Below, piece after piece: positions 16,180 through 27,500 of a stretch of 58,969 nt of DNA. Origin of the DNA: Streptomyces sp. ST2-7A (GTDB taxonomy: Bacteria > Actinomycetota > Actinomycetes > Streptomycetales > Streptomycetaceae); NCBI RefSeq assembly GCF_021390475.1, contig NZ_JAJUWS010000042.1:1-58969 (forward strand), written 5' to 3'. The notes under the pieces are model-generated. The model searched no databases. It worked only from the letters and a program-made list of their open reading frames with translations, and was not told the DNA's origin. Position 1 is the first letter of the stretch. The number at the start of each line of letters is the position of its first letter. Made by a program: the position numbers and the translations under genes.

Positions 16180-17283
16180 GTGACCACAACGTCGTACTCC
16201 TCGCTTCCGAGCGATGTCGCCGACCGACTGCGGGGCATCGAACTGCCCGACCCACTGGGGTTCGGCCGCCTCATGGCGCCGGTCATGTCCATCGCGTATC
16301 ACCGTGACGGTGCCTGGGAAACCCCGAGGCTCACCGGACTGGACCCGCTGCCCCTGGCCCCCCACACCCAGGCCCTCCACTACGGGCAGGCCATCTTCGA
16401 GGGCATGAAGGCGTACCGGAACCTCGGCACCGCCTTCCCCGGGAGCCCGTCCATGCTGTTCCGGCCGTACGAGCACGCCCGCCGGTTCAACCGCTCCGCG
16501 ACGCGCCTGGGCATGCCCGAGCTCGACGAGCGCGTGTTCGTGCACGCGCTGGAGGAGCTGGTCACCGCGCTGGAGCCCCTGGTGCCCGGACAGCAGGGCC
16601 AGTCCCTCTACCTGCGACCGACCATGTTCGGCTCCACCGCCGACCTCTCGGTCGTGCCCTCCACCGAGTTCTGCTTCCTCGTACTGGCCACCCCGTCGGA
16701 CGCGTTCTTCACCGCCCCCATCTCGGCGTGGATCGAGCGCCACTACAGCCGGGCGGGAGCCGGTGGCACCGGGGCCGTCAAGGCGGCCGGGAACTACGCG
16801 GCGAGCTTCGCCGCCGCCGCCCCGCTCCGCGAAAACGGCTTCCACCAGTTGCTCTGGCTGGACGCGGTGGAGCACACCCACCTGGAGGAGTTCACCGCGA
16901 TGAACGTCTTCGTTCGCCGCGGGGAGAGGTTGGTGACCCCGCCCCTCTCGGACACCATCCTGGCCGGCATCACCAGGGACAGCCTGCTCGGGCTCGGCCC
17001 GTCCCTCGGCCTGCGGATGGACGAGGAACCGATCAACGTCCATGAACTGACCGACGCGATCCGGGCCGGCGAGGACATCGAGGTGTTCGGTTGCGGCACC
17101 GGAGCCGTCGTCGCCCCGGTCGAGTTGATCGGCGACGAGAGCGGGCTGCGCCTGCCGCTGCCCGCCCGGTCCACCGCCCTGAGACTGCGCGAAACGCTGC
17201 TCGACATCCAGCACGGCCTCACCTCGGCACCCGAGGGGTGGCAGTGGCCCGTCAACGCGCTCCCCGACACCCCACAGGCCTGA
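16180..17283 (+). CDS. branched-chain amino acid aminotransferase (class IV PLP enzyme)
   Basis: 367 residues from GTG 16180 with GAGCTGAAG upstream. Fold type IV features: the PLP lysine K201 in GTGAVKAAGNYAAS, LHYGQAIFEGMKAYR near residue 67, YLRPTMFGS, EFTAMNVFVRR in place of the usual EMGGMN, and GITRDSLLGL. Full length for IlvE-type bacterial enzymes. The departures from housekeeping consensus and the place inside a biosynthetic operon suggest a dedicated role: interconverting an amino acid and its 2-keto acid. A keto acid could feed the AMP ligase-ketoreductase module of the last gene (inference). Tightly packed with neighbours on both sides (2 and 16 bp gaps). Confidence 0.88.
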   Translation: MTTTSYSSLPSDVADRLRGIELPDPLGFGRLMAPVMSIAYHRDGAWETPRLTGLDPLPLAPHTQALHYGQAIFEGMKAYRNLGTAFPGSPSMLFRPYEHARRFNRSATRLGMPELDERVFVHALEELVTALEPLVPGQQGQSLYLRPTMFGSTADLSVVPSTEFCFLVLATPSDAFFTAPISAWIERHYSRAGAGGTGAVKAAGNYAASFAAAAPLRENGFHQLLWLDAVEHTHLEEFTAMNVFVRRGERLVTPPLSDTILAGITRDSLLGLGPSLGLRMDEEPINVHELTDAIRAGEDIEVFGCGTGAVVAPVELIGDESGLRLPLPARSTALRLRETLLDIQHGLTSAPEGWQWPVNALPDTPQA

Positions 17284-17299
17284 GGCGGTACGAGTTCCG

Positions 17300-17530
17300 A
17301 TGAGTCAGACGAACACCGAGCACCCGGACGACACGGGCGACACCGAGTTGTACGTCGTCGTCACCAACCACGAGGAGCAGTACTCCATTTGGCCGGGCCA
17401 CCGGGACGTCCCGCCCGGCTGGGAGACACGCACTTCCCCGATGGCCCGCCAGGGTTGTCTGGAGTACATCCGGGAGCACTGGGTCGACATGCGGCCCCTG
17501 AGCCTGCGGGAGCGGGAGCGTCAACCGTGA
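17300..17530 (+). CDS. MbtH-like protein
   Basis: 76 residues. It carries the family hallmarks: VVTNHEEQYSIWP, P.GW, then CLEYIREHWVDMRPLSLRER, with the conserved Trp residues. MbtH-like proteins bind adenylation domains and are often needed for their folding or activity, so it probably serves one or more of the NRPS genes downstream. Its stop overlaps the GTG of the next gene (GTGA), which means translational coupling. The N terminus has an acidic tail not typical of the core fold. Confidence 0.95.
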   Translation: MSQTNTEHPDDTGDTELYVVVTNHEEQYSIWPGHRDVPPGWETRTSPMARQGCLEYIREHWVDMRPLSLRERERQP

Positions 17531-18237
17531 TCCTGTTCTGCGTCCCGTTCGCGGGAGGCGGCATCGAGGTCTTCGCCGGTTGGCAGCAGGAGCTCGCACC
17601 GGTGGCCGAGGTGCGTGTCGCGGAACTCCCCGGGCGGGGGGCCCGTATGGGCGACCCCCTGATCGATGACATGCCCTCCCTGGTCACCGATCTTGCCGAG
17701 CAGTGCGAGGACCTCTCGCGGGGGGCCTACGCGCTGCTCGGCTACAGCTTCGGTGCGTACGCCGCGTACGCACTGGCGCTGCGGCTGGCCCACACGGGAC
17801 GTCCCCCGCGCCGGCTGTTCGTCGGGGGCTCCAGGGCCCCTTTCCTGCCGCCCCGCGAACGCCCCCGGCACCGGATGTCGGACATCGAGCTCACCGCGGA
17901 ACTGCGGATGATGAACGGCACCACCGCGGAGGTGCTCGGCAACCCCGAACTCATGTCGATCTACCTGCCGATCCTGCGGGCCGATTTCAAGATCATCGAA
18001 ACCTTCCCGCCCGTCCGGGAACCGGTGCCCTGTCCGCTGACCGTGTTCGGGGCGAACCGCGACGTCCACGTCCCCACCCGGGACCTGACCGCCTGGACCC
18101 GACTCGGAGACGGGAAGACCGAGGTGCGCATCCATGACGGAGACCACTTCGTCATCCGAACCGACCGATCCCGAATCTGCCGCGAGGTGCGCGCGGACCT
18201 CGCTCTCGACGCGCTGAACCCCGCCTCCCGCTCCTGA
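17527..18237 (+). CDS. type II thioesterase
   Basis: 236 residues from GTG 17527, overlapping the MbtH stop by four bases. Alpha/beta hydrolase of the GrsT/RifR kind: FCVPFAGGG near the start (oxyanion region), nucleophile S74 in GYSFG, catalytic H207 in GDHFVIR and an Asp in the GANRDVHV region. PGRGARMGDPL is typical of the family. It removes wrongly loaded or stalled acyl groups from carrier proteins, and can act in trans on the megasynthases that follow 27 bp later. This serine enzyme contrasts with the integrated thioesterase of the terminal NRPS, which has Cys. Confidence 0.93.
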   Translation: MILFCVPFAGGGIEVFAGWQQELAPVAEVRVAELPGRGARMGDPLIDDMPSLVTDLAEQCEDLSRGAYALLGYSFGAYAAYALALRLAHTGRPPRRLFVGGSRAPFLPPRERPRHRMSDIELTAELRMMNGTTAEVLGNPELMSIYLPILRADFKIIETFPPVREPVPCPLTVFGANRDVHVPTRDLTAWTRLGDGKTEVRIHDGDHFVIRTDRSRICREVRADLALDALNPASRS

Positions 18238-18264
18238 AGAAGCCGGCCCCGAGGACGCCCAGCG

Positions 18265-21200
18265 ATGAAGCCCGATATGAACGACTTCTTCCCCACTTCC
18301 AGTGCTCAGCAGCGGTTGTGGTTCCTGCAACAGCGTCACCCCGACAGCCGCGCCTACACCGTCACCGAGGCGGTGTGGCTCCGCGGCCGGATCGATGTCG
18401 ACACTCTGGAACGCGCGGTCGCCGCGGTGGTCGGGCGTCACGACCAACTGCGTGCCGTCTTCGAGTACGGGGGTGACGACCTGACGCAACGTGTCCTCCC
18501 CCGCGAGGAGCAGCCGTTCCGGCTGGCCCGGGCCGTGACCTCACGCGAGAACCTGCCCCGATGGTTCGCGGAGGAGACCGCCGTCCCCTTCGATCTCGTC
18601 CGAGGACCGGTGTATCGGACCACGCTGCTGGAACTCGGTGAAGAGGAATGGGTGCTGGCGTTCTGCGTCCATCACATCGTCACCGACGGATGGTCCGCGG
18701 AGCTGTTCTTCGCCGACCTGAGCTCCGCCTACTGTCGGCTCGTCGACGGCGACGCCCCCTTTCCCGGGGAGGTTCTTCGGGATGTCCCCGGGAGCGCCCC
18801 GGGAAGTTACCGGGAGGCCGTCGTCGAGGAGCGGCGCAGGATGGGGTCTCCCGGGTTCGTCGATCGGGTCGAGGCGGCGGCGGGGACGGTGGCCGGCGCG
18901 TCGTTCGCGCTCGACCTGCCCGTCAACGCCACCGCGGCGACCGAGCCGGCCCCCGCCGCGACCCACCGGGTGCGGCTCCCCGACACGCTGGTTCGTCGTG
19001 TCGAGGAGCGGGCCACCGAGTACGGGATGACCCCGTTCATGCTGTACGCGGCCGCGTACACGGCGCTGCTCTCCCGGTGGACCGGTCGGGATGAGGTGGT
19101 GTTCGGGCTGCCGGCGGCCGGCCGGGAGGACACCGCCACGCACACCACGTACGGCTTGTTCGTCAACACCCTGCCGCTGCGGGCCCGGGTGGCCGCGGGC
19201 GACACGTGGAACACACTCCTCGGTCGGGTCCGCGACGCGGCGCTGGAGGCGTACGCCCACGCCGACGTACCTCTGGATCGACTGATCGCCCACCGGGGCG
19301 GAACACCACTCCAGGCGCTGCTCGTGGTCCAGCCCGACGAGATGCCGCTGCCCCGGATCCCCGGGGTGGAGGCGGCACGGTGGCTGGTCGACCACCACCA
19401 CACCAAGTTCGACCTACTGCTCCAGATCGACCGCGGACAGGTGCTCGCCCCGGATGTCGCGGAGCCCGGGCACCGCACCCTCGTCACCCTGGAGTTCCGG
19501 GCCGACAGCCTCGCCCCGGAGCCGACCGCGCGCATGCTGGCGCACTGGCGGCACATCCTGGAGACGATGGTCGCCGTCCCGGACGCGCGCGTCGCCGATC
19601 TGGAGCCGGACACCCCGGTCGACCGTGAGTTGCGGGAGTCCGCCTGTCGGCTGTCGGAGGCGCCCGTCCCCCTCGACCCCATCGCCGCCTTCGAGCGGGG
19701 CGTGGCCGAGCATCCGAAGGCGCCGGCCGTGTGGATCGGTGGGGAGGCACTCGACTACGCCGGACTCGCCTCCCGGGTCGGTGCGATCCAGGCCGCTCTC
19801 GAGGTGGCCGGGGTGGGCCCCGGCGACTTCGTCGGGGTGTGTCTTCGCCGCACCCCGGACCTGGTGGCCGCGCTGATGGCCGTCTTCCGCCGCGGTGCCG
19901 CCTACGTGCCGCTCGACTCGGGTCACCCGCGGGAACGGCTCCGTTTCGTCGTTCGGGACGCCCGGTGCCGCGTGGTTCTCGTCGAGCCCGCCACCCGGGA
20001 CGCCCCGCCCCCCGACACCGGACCGTTCCTGGACGTCACTTCGGCACCCGCCGTTCCGGCGCTTCCCGGGGCCGTGCCGGTCGAGGACGAGCACATCGCC
20101 TACCTCATCCACACCTCCGGTTCGACCGGTCGCCCCAAGGGCGTGGCGATCCCGCATCGCGCCTTGCGCTCCTTCCTCGGCTGGGCCCGGAACCACTTCG
20201 CCCCGGGGGATCTCTCCGTGGTCCTCGCCGGCACCTCGGTCGGTTTCGACCTGTCGGTCTTCGAGATCTTCCTGCCGCTTTCCGTGGGCGGGGCATTGCG
20301 CCTCGTCGAGAACGCGCTCCAGCTCACCGAGCAGCCCGGTAGGGAACCCACGCTGATCAACACCGTGCCCTCCGCCATGACGGAACTCCTGCGCGCCGGA
20401 GCGCTGCCGGAGGGGGTCCGGGTGGTGAACCTCGCCGGGGAACCGCTGCCGCGCACCCTGGTGGACACTCTGCACGAACAGTCCGACTCCCTCAGGGTGT
20501 TCAACCTGTACGGCCCCTCGGAGGACACCACGTACTCCACGTGGCACGAGGTGCCCCGGGGCGGCGTGGAGGAGCCTCTCATCGGGGTGCCGATCGCGGG
20601 CACCAACGCCTACGTGCTCGACGACCGCCTGACCCCCGTCCCGGCCGGGGCCGACGGTGAGCTGTTCCTCGGCGGCTCGGGGGTCGCCCGGGGCTACCTG
20701 GACCGCCCCGGGCTGACGGCGGAGCGCTTCCTGCCCGACCCCTTCTGCGGTGCCCCCGGAGCACGGATGTACCGCACCGGTGACCGGGTGCGGCTCACCG
20801 AGAGCGGTGAACTGTCGTATCGGGGCCGCTACGACCACCAGGTCAAGCTGCGCGGCTTCCGCATCGAGACGGGGGAGATCGAGAGTCGCGCCCGGGCCCT
20901 GGGCGGAGTGACGCAGGCGCTGGTCGTCCTGCGCGAGGTCGCGGACACCCCTCATCTGGTCTGCTACTGGACGGGCGGCGCCGAGCCCGACGCGGTACGG
21001 ACCGCGCTGGCCGACGAGTTGCCCGCGTACATGGTCCCCCGGTACTGGGTGCGGCTGGACGCCTTTCCGCTGAACGCCAACGGCAAGATCGACCGTGCCG
21101 CGTTGCCCGCTCCCGTCCGGGACACCGGCGACGCCACCGAACCCGCCACGCCTTCCGAGCGGGAGGTGGCCGCGGTGATGGCGGAGCTGACCCGCAGCGG

Positions 21201-24200
21201 TCCGCTGGGGCCGGACGCCGACTTCTTCGCCTTGGGCGGACACTCCCTCCTGGCGATGCGGCTGATGACCGCGATCCGGGACCGTCTCGGCGTGGAGATC
21301 ACGTTGAGCGACGTCTTCCGCCACCGCACCGTCGGTGCCCTGGCGGCGAGGATCGACCTGCTGTTCACCCGGGAGGTGACGCTGCCGCCCCTGCGCCCCC
21401 GGGACGGTGACGATTCCGCCCCGCTCGCGTTCGCCCAGGAGCGCATGTGGTTGGTCGAACAACTGCGTCCGGGCAGTCCGATGCTGAACATCGGAGTGGC
21501 GGTGCGGATCCGGGGGGACCTCGACCGGAGCGCGCTGGAGCGCTCGCTCCGGACACTGACCGACCGGCACGAGGCGCTGCGGTTGCGGATCGATCGGGGT
21601 GCGAACGGGGAGCTGCGCCAGCGGGCCGTGGCGCCCCGCCAGGCCCTGTTGCGGGATCTGACCGCCCGGAACGAGGAGGCCACCGGACAGCTGCTCCGCG
21701 AGGCCCTGGCCGACCCGTTCGACCTGGCCACCGAGGATCCGGCGCGCTGGCTGCTGGTCGAGGAGCCGGCGGGGCCCGACTCCCCGCCCCGTCACGTCCT
21801 GGCCCTGGTCATCCATCACGTGGTCGCCGACGCGTGGTCGATCCGGTTGTTGATGGACGAGTTGTTCGCGGATTACGCCACCGTGACCGCCGGGGGCTCC
21901 CCCTCCTCGGCCCGCCGGCTCTCCGCGCTCGACCACGCCACCTGGCAGCGCCGCCATCTGGATCGTCCGGCCGTCACCCGGCGGGATCTGGCCCACTGGC
22001 GGGAGCGGCTGACCGATCTCCCGGAGCGGCTTCGACTCGCCTTCGACCACCCCCCGGCACAGGCCGTGTCGTACCGGGGCGCGCGGGTGACCCGACGGCT
22101 GTCCGGAGAGGCGGTGGAAACGCTGCTCGGGATCGGCCGGGAGTCGGGCGCAACCGCCTTCATGACGGTCCTGGCCCTCTACCAGGGGCTGATGTCGCGT
22201 CTGACGGGACAGGACGACATCGTCGTGGGCACGCCGATAGCCAACCGGGACCAGGCGGGCACCGAGGGGCTGGTCGGCTGCCTGCTCAACACCCTGGCGA
22301 TCCGCACGGACCACAGTGGTGTCCCGTCCTTCCGCGAGGCGGTGGAACAGACCCGACGGACCTGTCTGGACGCGTTCGCCCATCAGCAGACCCCGTTCGA
22401 GCTGGTGGTCTCGGCCCTGGGCACGGAGCGGACCGTCGAGCACACCCCGGTGTTCCAGACGATGTTCGTGCTCGACGGCACCGCGGTGGGGGCGCCTAGC
22501 GTGTCGGGCCTCGATTGCACCGAGTTCGCCGTACCGCCCGTGGCCACGCAGTACGACATCACGCTCATGGTGGGCCGGGACGCGGAGGGTTGGCACGCCT
22601 CCTGGGACTACCGCGCCGATCTGTTCGAGGCGGGCACCGTCGCCGGCTACGCCGACTGCTTCGAGACGCTGCTGGAGCAGGCCGGCCGCCACCCCGACCG
22701 GCCGCTGAGGAGGTTGCCGCTGTGCACGCCCGCTCGGGAGCGGACGGCGCTGGAACGGAGCCGTCCCGCGGCCGCCCCGGCCCCGGCCACCCTTACCACC
22801 CTCTTCGCCGAGAGGGTCGCGGCCGACCCCGACGCGCCCGCCCTCCACGACGACGAGGGGGTCCTCACCTACCGGGAACTGGACTTGGCCTCGGAGCGCC
22901 TGGGGGCGCGCATCGCCGCCCGGGGGGTTCGCCCCGACGACCGGGTGGTGGTCGTCCTGCCCCGCTCCCGGGCCTCCGTGATCACACTGCTCGCGGTCGC
23001 CAAGGGCGGTGCGGCCTTCCTGTGCCTCGATCCCGCCCTGCCCACCGAGCGCATGAGGTGGATCGCCCGGGACGCCGGCGTGCGCCTGCAGGTCACCGAT
23101 GCCGCGTTCGCCGATCGACTGCCCCCGGACCTCGTACCCGCCGTAAGGATGGACACGGAACCGTCCGCCCCCGTCGCGCCGCTTCCGGAGCGGAACCCCG
23201 CGACCCCGGATCACCTGGCGTACGTGATCTACACATCGGGGTCCACCGGGAAGCCGAAGGGCGTGGCGCTCACCCACGGTGGTCTGGCGCAGCTGCGGGA
23301 TCTCCACCGCGACCGGCTCGAGGCGGGCCCGGGGGCCCGGGTTCTCCAGTACGCCCCGTACTCCTTCGACGCCTCTGTGTGGGAGTGCGTCATGGGCCTG
23401 CTGACCGGCGCCTGCCTCCACCTGACGCATCCGGACCGCCTGTTGCCGGGGGCGCCGCTGGAGGCGACGCTCGCGGAGCGGGGGATCACCCACCTGACGA
23501 TGCCCCCGTCGAACCTGGCGATGCTGCGGACCCTGCCGGATTCCCTGAGGCACCTGGTCCTCGCGGGCGAGGCGTGCCCGGCGGAGTTGATCCGCAGATG
23601 GGGCGACCGGGTCCACCTGTGGAACGCGTACGGTCCCAGTGAGGCCACGGTGTGCGGCACCATCCAGGACTGCTCCGGTCTGCCGGCCCGCCGTGCGCCG
23701 AGCATCGGCACGGCGTTCCCCGGCGCAGAGGCATACGTCCTGGACGAGGCGCTCAACGTGGTGCCGCCGAGCGTGCCCGGTGAGTTGTACCTGGGCGGAG
23801 GGGGGCTGGCCCGCGGATACCTGAACCGTCCGGAACTCACCGCCGAACGGTTCCTGCCGCACCCGCACACCACGACCCCGGGTGAACGGCTCTACCGCAC
23901 CGGGGACCTGGCCCGGCTCACCGCCACCGGTGAGATCGAGTTCCTGGGACGGGCGGACGACCAGATCAAACTCCGGGGCATCCGGGTGGAGCCGGGTGAG
24001 ATCGAGCGCGCGCTGGCCGGGCTCGACCCGCGGATCGCGGACACGGCGGTCCTGGTGGCGGGCAGCGGTGGGGACCAGCACCTGCTCGGGTTCGTGGCGG
24101 GGCCCGCGGATCTCGATCTCCCCGTCCTGCGCGACGGCCTGCTCTCCGCACTGCCCGCCTACATGGTGCCCGCCCGGCTGGAGAGGCTCGACTCCTTCCC

Positions 24201-24552
24201 GCTCACCGGCAACGGCAAGCTCGACCGCGGTGCCCTGGCCCGGATCGGGGAGGAGAGGCGACAACGGGTGCGGAGCGGCGCGCCGCCCCGCGGACCGCTG
24301 GAACAGGAGATCGCCGCGATGTGGCGGGAAGTGCTGCCGGACGCGGAGATCGGGCGCGAGGACAGTTTCTTCGCGATCGGCGGTACCTCGTTGACCCTGA
24401 CCCGGCTCCACGAGCGCATCGACTCCCGTCACCCCGGCGCCATCAAACTCGTCGACCTGTTCCGGCTGAACACCGTCTCCGCGATCGCCGGCGCCCTGAA
24501 AGAGAGCGGTGCCGTGGCGTCGGTAGCCGCCGATCTCAGTTTCCGACTGTGA
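18265..24552 (+). CDS. NRPS: C-A(Ala-like)-T-C-A(Phe)-T
   Basis: 2095 residues, two full modules. C1 (about 8-440) has HHIVTDG at 136-142. A1 (455-960) has the P-loop lysine K625, specificity Asp662 and catalytic K941. By hand alignment to GrsA its ten-residue code reads DLFNNALTYK, which I associate with alanine or another small residue. T1 Ser994 lies in GGHSL. C2 (1050-1480) has HHVVADA at 1184-1190, with Ala for the usual Gly. A2 (1510-1990) has K1665, D1702 and K1985; its code DAWTVAAVCK is close to the Phe codes of gramicidin and tyrocidine enzymes. T2 Ser2042 lies in GGTSL. A condensation domain at the N terminus means it accepts an upstream acyl or peptidyl chain. No epimerase is present. 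Gaps to neighbours are 27 and 8 bp. Confidence 0.93.
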   Translation: MKPDMNDFFPTSSAQQRLWFLQQRHPDSRAYTVTEAVWLRGRIDVDTLERAVAAVVGRHDQLRAVFEYGGDDLTQRVLPREEQPFRLARAVTSRENLPRWFAEETAVPFDLVRGPVYRTTLLELGEEEWVLAFCVHHIVTDGWSAELFFADLSSAYCRLVDGDAPFPGEVLRDVPGSAPGSYREAVVEERRRMGSPGFVDRVEAAAGTVAGASFALDLPVNATAATEPAPAATHRVRLPDTLVRRVEERATEYGMTPFMLYAAAYTALLSRWTGRDEVVFGLPAAGREDTATHTTYGLFVNTLPLRARVAAGDTWNTLLGRVRDAALEAYAHADVPLDRLIAHRGGTPLQALLVVQPDEMPLPRIPGVEAARWLVDHHHTKFDLLLQIDRGQVLAPDVAEPGHRTLVTLEFRADSLAPEPTARMLAHWRHILETMVAVPDARVADLEPDTPVDRELRESACRLSEAPVPLDPIAAFERGVAEHPKAPAVWIGGEALDYAGLASRVGAIQAALEVAGVGPGDFVGVCLRRTPDLVAALMAVFRRGAAYVPLDSGHPRERLRFVVRDARCRVVLVEPATRDAPPPDTGPFLDVTSAPAVPALPGAVPVEDEHIAYLIHTSGSTGRPKGVAIPHRALRSFLGWARNHFAPGDLSVVLAGTSVGFDLSVFEIFLPLSVGGALRLVENALQLTEQPGREPTLINTVPSAMTELLRAGALPEGVRVVNLAGEPLPRTLVDTLHEQSDSLRVFNLYGPSEDTTYSTWHEVPRGGVEEPLIGVPIAGTNAYVLDDRLTPVPAGADGELFLGGSGVARGYLDRPGLTAERFLPDPFCGAPGARMYRTGDRVRLTESGELSYRGRYDHQVKLRGFRIETGEIESRARALGGVTQALVVLREVADTPHLVCYWTGGAEPDAVRTALADELPAYMVPRYWVRLDAFPLNANGKIDRAALPAPVRDTGDATEPATPSEREVAAVMAELTRSGPLGPDADFFALGGHSLLAMRLMTAIRDRLGVEITLSDVFRHRTVGALAARIDLLFTREVTLPPLRPRDGDDSAPLAFAQERMWLVEQLRPGSPMLNIGVAVRIRGDLDRSALERSLRTLTDRHEALRLRIDRGANGELRQRAVAPRQALLRDLTARNEEATGQLLREALADPFDLATEDPARWLLVEEPAGPDSPPRHVLALVIHHVVADAWSIRLLMDELFADYATVTAGGSPSSARRLSALDHATWQRRHLDRPAVTRRDLAHWRERLTDLPERLRLAFDHPPAQAVSYRGARVTRRLSGEAVETLLGIGRESGATAFMTVLALYQGLMSRLTGQDDIVVGTPIANRDQAGTEGLVGCLLNTLAIRTDHSGVPSFREAVEQTRRTCLDAFAHQQTPFELVVSALGTERTVEHTPVFQTMFVLDGTAVGAPSVSGLDCTEFAVPPVATQYDITLMVGRDAEGWHASWDYRADLFEAGTVAGYADCFETLLEQAGRHPDRPLRRLPLCTPARERTALERSRPAAAPAPATLTTLFAERVAADPDAPALHDDEGVLTYRELDLASERLGARIAARGVRPDDRVVVVLPRSRASVITLLAVAKGGAAFLCLDPALPTERMRWIARDAGVRLQVTDAAFADRLPPDLVPAVRMDTEPSAPVAPLPERNPATPDHLAYVIYTSGSTGKPKGVALTHGGLAQLRDLHRDRLEAGPGARVLQYAPYSFDASVWECVMGLLTGACLHLTHPDRLLPGAPLEATLAERGITHLTMPPSNLAMLRTLPDSLRHLVLAGEACPAELIRRWGDRVHLWNAYGPSEATVCGTIQDCSGLPARRAPSIGTAFPGAEAYVLDEALNVVPPSVPGELYLGGGGLARGYLNRPELTAERFLPHPHTTTPGERLYRTGDLARLTATGEIEFLGRADDQIKLRGIRVEPGEIERALAGLDPRIADTAVLVAGSGGDQHLLGFVAGPADLDLPVLRDGLLSALPAYMVPARLERLDSFPLTGNGKLDRGALARIGEERRQRVRSGAPPRGPLEQEIAAMWREVLPDAEIGREDSFFAIGGTSLTLTRLHERIDSRHPGAIKLVDLFRLNTVSAIAGALKESGAVASVAADLSFRL

Positions 24553-24560
24553 GGCCCTTC

Positions 24561-27500
24561 ATGGATCGTGTCCCCTTCCGTCCCGTCGCCATCGTGGGTA
24601 TCGCCGCACTGCTTCCGGGCAGCGGTGACGATCCGGAGCGGTTCGCCGAACTGCTGGAGCACCGCGCCGATCTGGTGGGTCCCGTGCCGGACGACCGGAG
24701 GCGCGATGCCGGGCTCGGCCCGGACGCCGCTTTGGCGGAAGCCGCCCTCCTGGACCGCATCGACACCTTCGACCACACCTTCTTCGGGCTGTCGCTGCGC
24801 GAGGCCCGGCAGATGGACCCCCAACAACGGCTCCTGCTGGAGTTGACGTGCCGGGCGATGTGGGACGCCGGCTACCCGCTGTCGACGTTTCGGGGAAGCC
24901 GTACGACGGTGGTGGTGGGAGCCGGCCGCGATACGTACGCGGAGTTGCCCGGTCCGGACGCGGCCCCCCTGGTGACCGGGTCGCTGCCGTCCGCGCAGGC
25001 GGGCCGGGTGGCGCACCTGCTGGATCTGCGCGGTCCCGCGCTGACGATCGACACCGCGTGCTCCTCTTCGCTCGCCGCGGTGCACGAGGCATGCCGAAAG
25101 CTCTCCACGGGCGAGGCCGACTGGGCTGTGACCGGTGGTGTGCGCCTGCTGAGCAACCCGCCCGGGGTCGCCGACCCGGGCGGGGAGAGCATCGTGTCGC
25201 CCGGTGGCCGTTCCCGGAGCTTCGACGCCGCCGCCGACGGCACCGGGCTGGGGGAGGGAGGGGTGGTCTTCCTGCTGAAGCCGTTGGACCTTGCCGAGCG
25301 GGACGGCGACCCGATCCGTGCGGTGGTCCTCGGCGGGGCCGTCAACCACGACGGGGGGCGCAGCAACGGGTTCGCCGCGCCCAGCGCGGAGGCGCAGGAG
25401 GAAATGCTCCTGGAGGCATGGCGCACGGCGGGTGTGCACCCCAACTCCCTGGGCCTGATCGAGGCACACGGCACCGGCACCCGGCTCGGCGATCCCATCG
25501 AATTCGAGGCCCTGTCCGCGGCCTTCCGCCGACGCACCGAGCGGACGGGCTTCTGCGTGCTCGGCTCCGTCAAGTCGAACATCGGCCACCTCGACTCGGC
25601 AGCCGGTGCCGCGGGCCTGCTCAAAACCGTGAAGACTCTCGAACACGGCCGGCGCTACGCCTCCGCCCACTTCACCGAGCCCAACCCCCTGCTGGAAACC
25701 GACCGTTCCGCGCTGCGCCTGTCCACTCGCACCGAGCCGTGGGAGACCTCCGGGCCGCGCCGCGCCGGGGTGAGTGCCTTCGGGCTGACCGGTACCAATG
25801 TGCACCTGGTGCTGGAGCAGGCTCCACCGGGGCGGCGGGAGACCCCCATCGGTGTCCCGCGGCGGGTGCTCATCCCCCTGTCGGCCCGCAGCGAGGGCGC
25901 CCTGCGACGCCACGCGGCCCGATTGGCCGCGCACCTGCGGGCCCACCCCGAGCCGGCGGTGATGGCGGATCTCGCGTTCGTCCAGGCCACGGGACGCGAC
26001 CACGAGCGCCGGCGGGCCACGGTGTGCGCGGCGACCGCGGAGGAGGCCGCCACCCGATTGGAAGAGTTGGCGGCGGGTGACACGGAGATCGCCCGGGTGC
26101 CGGATGCCACGGTGCTGATCATGCTGCTGCCCGACGAGGGGGGGATCGATCCCGGGACGGTGGGTGCCTGGACCGGGGCCTTCCCGTCCCTGGCCGAGTG
26201 GCGCGACGAACAGCGGGTGGTGCTCGACGGCCTGCCCGCCCGGGACCGGGAGGCCGCGGAGTCGCTGATCGACCGTCACACCATCGTGCGGGCGTTGTTC
26301 GAGGCCGGGCTCTCCGACCGCGTCGTCATCGGACACGGCAGCGGCAACCCGCTCGTCGACGTGCTGCGCGGTGAGACCGACCCGGTGACCGCGGCTCGTG
26401 GCCTCACCCCGCCGGGGACGGCGGGGGACCCCGACGCGCACCGCACCGAGACCGTGTTCGCGACCATCGCCGCCGAGGGCGACCCGGTGTTCATCACGCC
26501 CTGGCCCGGACGACTGGCCGAGTTGGCCGGGGAACTGGCACCGCGCCACCGGGGGGTGCTGATCGATGCCGCGCACGTGCCGGGGCGGGACCCGCGTGAT
26601 CTCCTGCTCGACATCCTGGGGGCGGCCTACGAGGCGGGTGTGGAGGTGGACTGGGAACGCTGCGTGCGTTTCTCGGGCGGGTACGGACGACGGGCCCCGA
26701 TGCCGACCTCCCTGTTCGAACCGATCCGCTGTTGGGCGGAGCCCGGGCCCCGCGAAACGGTCGGGGCGCGAGGAGGAGCACCGGCGGGGGAGGCACCGGC
26801 GGAGTCCTCCCATCTGAGCGAGGACGACGGCACCGAGGCCGAGCGAAAGCTGGCGGCGGTCTGGTGCGCCCTCCTGGGGAGCGAGACCGTCAGCCGTGAC
26901 GACGACTTCTTCGACCTCGGCGGCGACTCCCTGATGCAGGTGCAGCTCGGCAACGCGGTGGAACGGAAATTCGGCTTCGACCTGCCGTTCGACGTGGTGT
27001 ACGAGCATCCGATCCTGCGGGACCTGGCCGCGTATCTGCTCGAGCACTCCGTCCCGGGGCGGGCGGAGGAGGAGATCCCGGCGGCGCGGGGGCCGGTCCA
27101 CGACCCGGAGCGCGACCACGCGCCCGTCACGCACTCCCAGCGCCGCATGTGGCTGCTCCAACAGTTGGCTCCGACCTCCGGTGCGTACAACGTGGCCACC
27201 GTGTTCCACCCGGACGGCCCGGTGGACGCGGATGTGCTTCGGCGGGCCCTGGACGGCCTGGTGGCCCGACACGACATCCTGCGGACCCGGCTGGTGCTGG
27301 AGGACGGCGAGTTGCTCCAGCGGGTGACGGCGAGCGGTGCGTGGAACCTCGACGTGATCGAACGGGAGATGACCGAACAGGAGGCCGAGGAGTTTCTGCG
27401 GGATCACGCGGGTCGTCCGTTCGACCTCGCCGAGCCCGGCGCGGCACGAGCCCTGCTCCTGGTCGACCCCGCCGATCCCGCGCACCACCGGCTGCAATTG

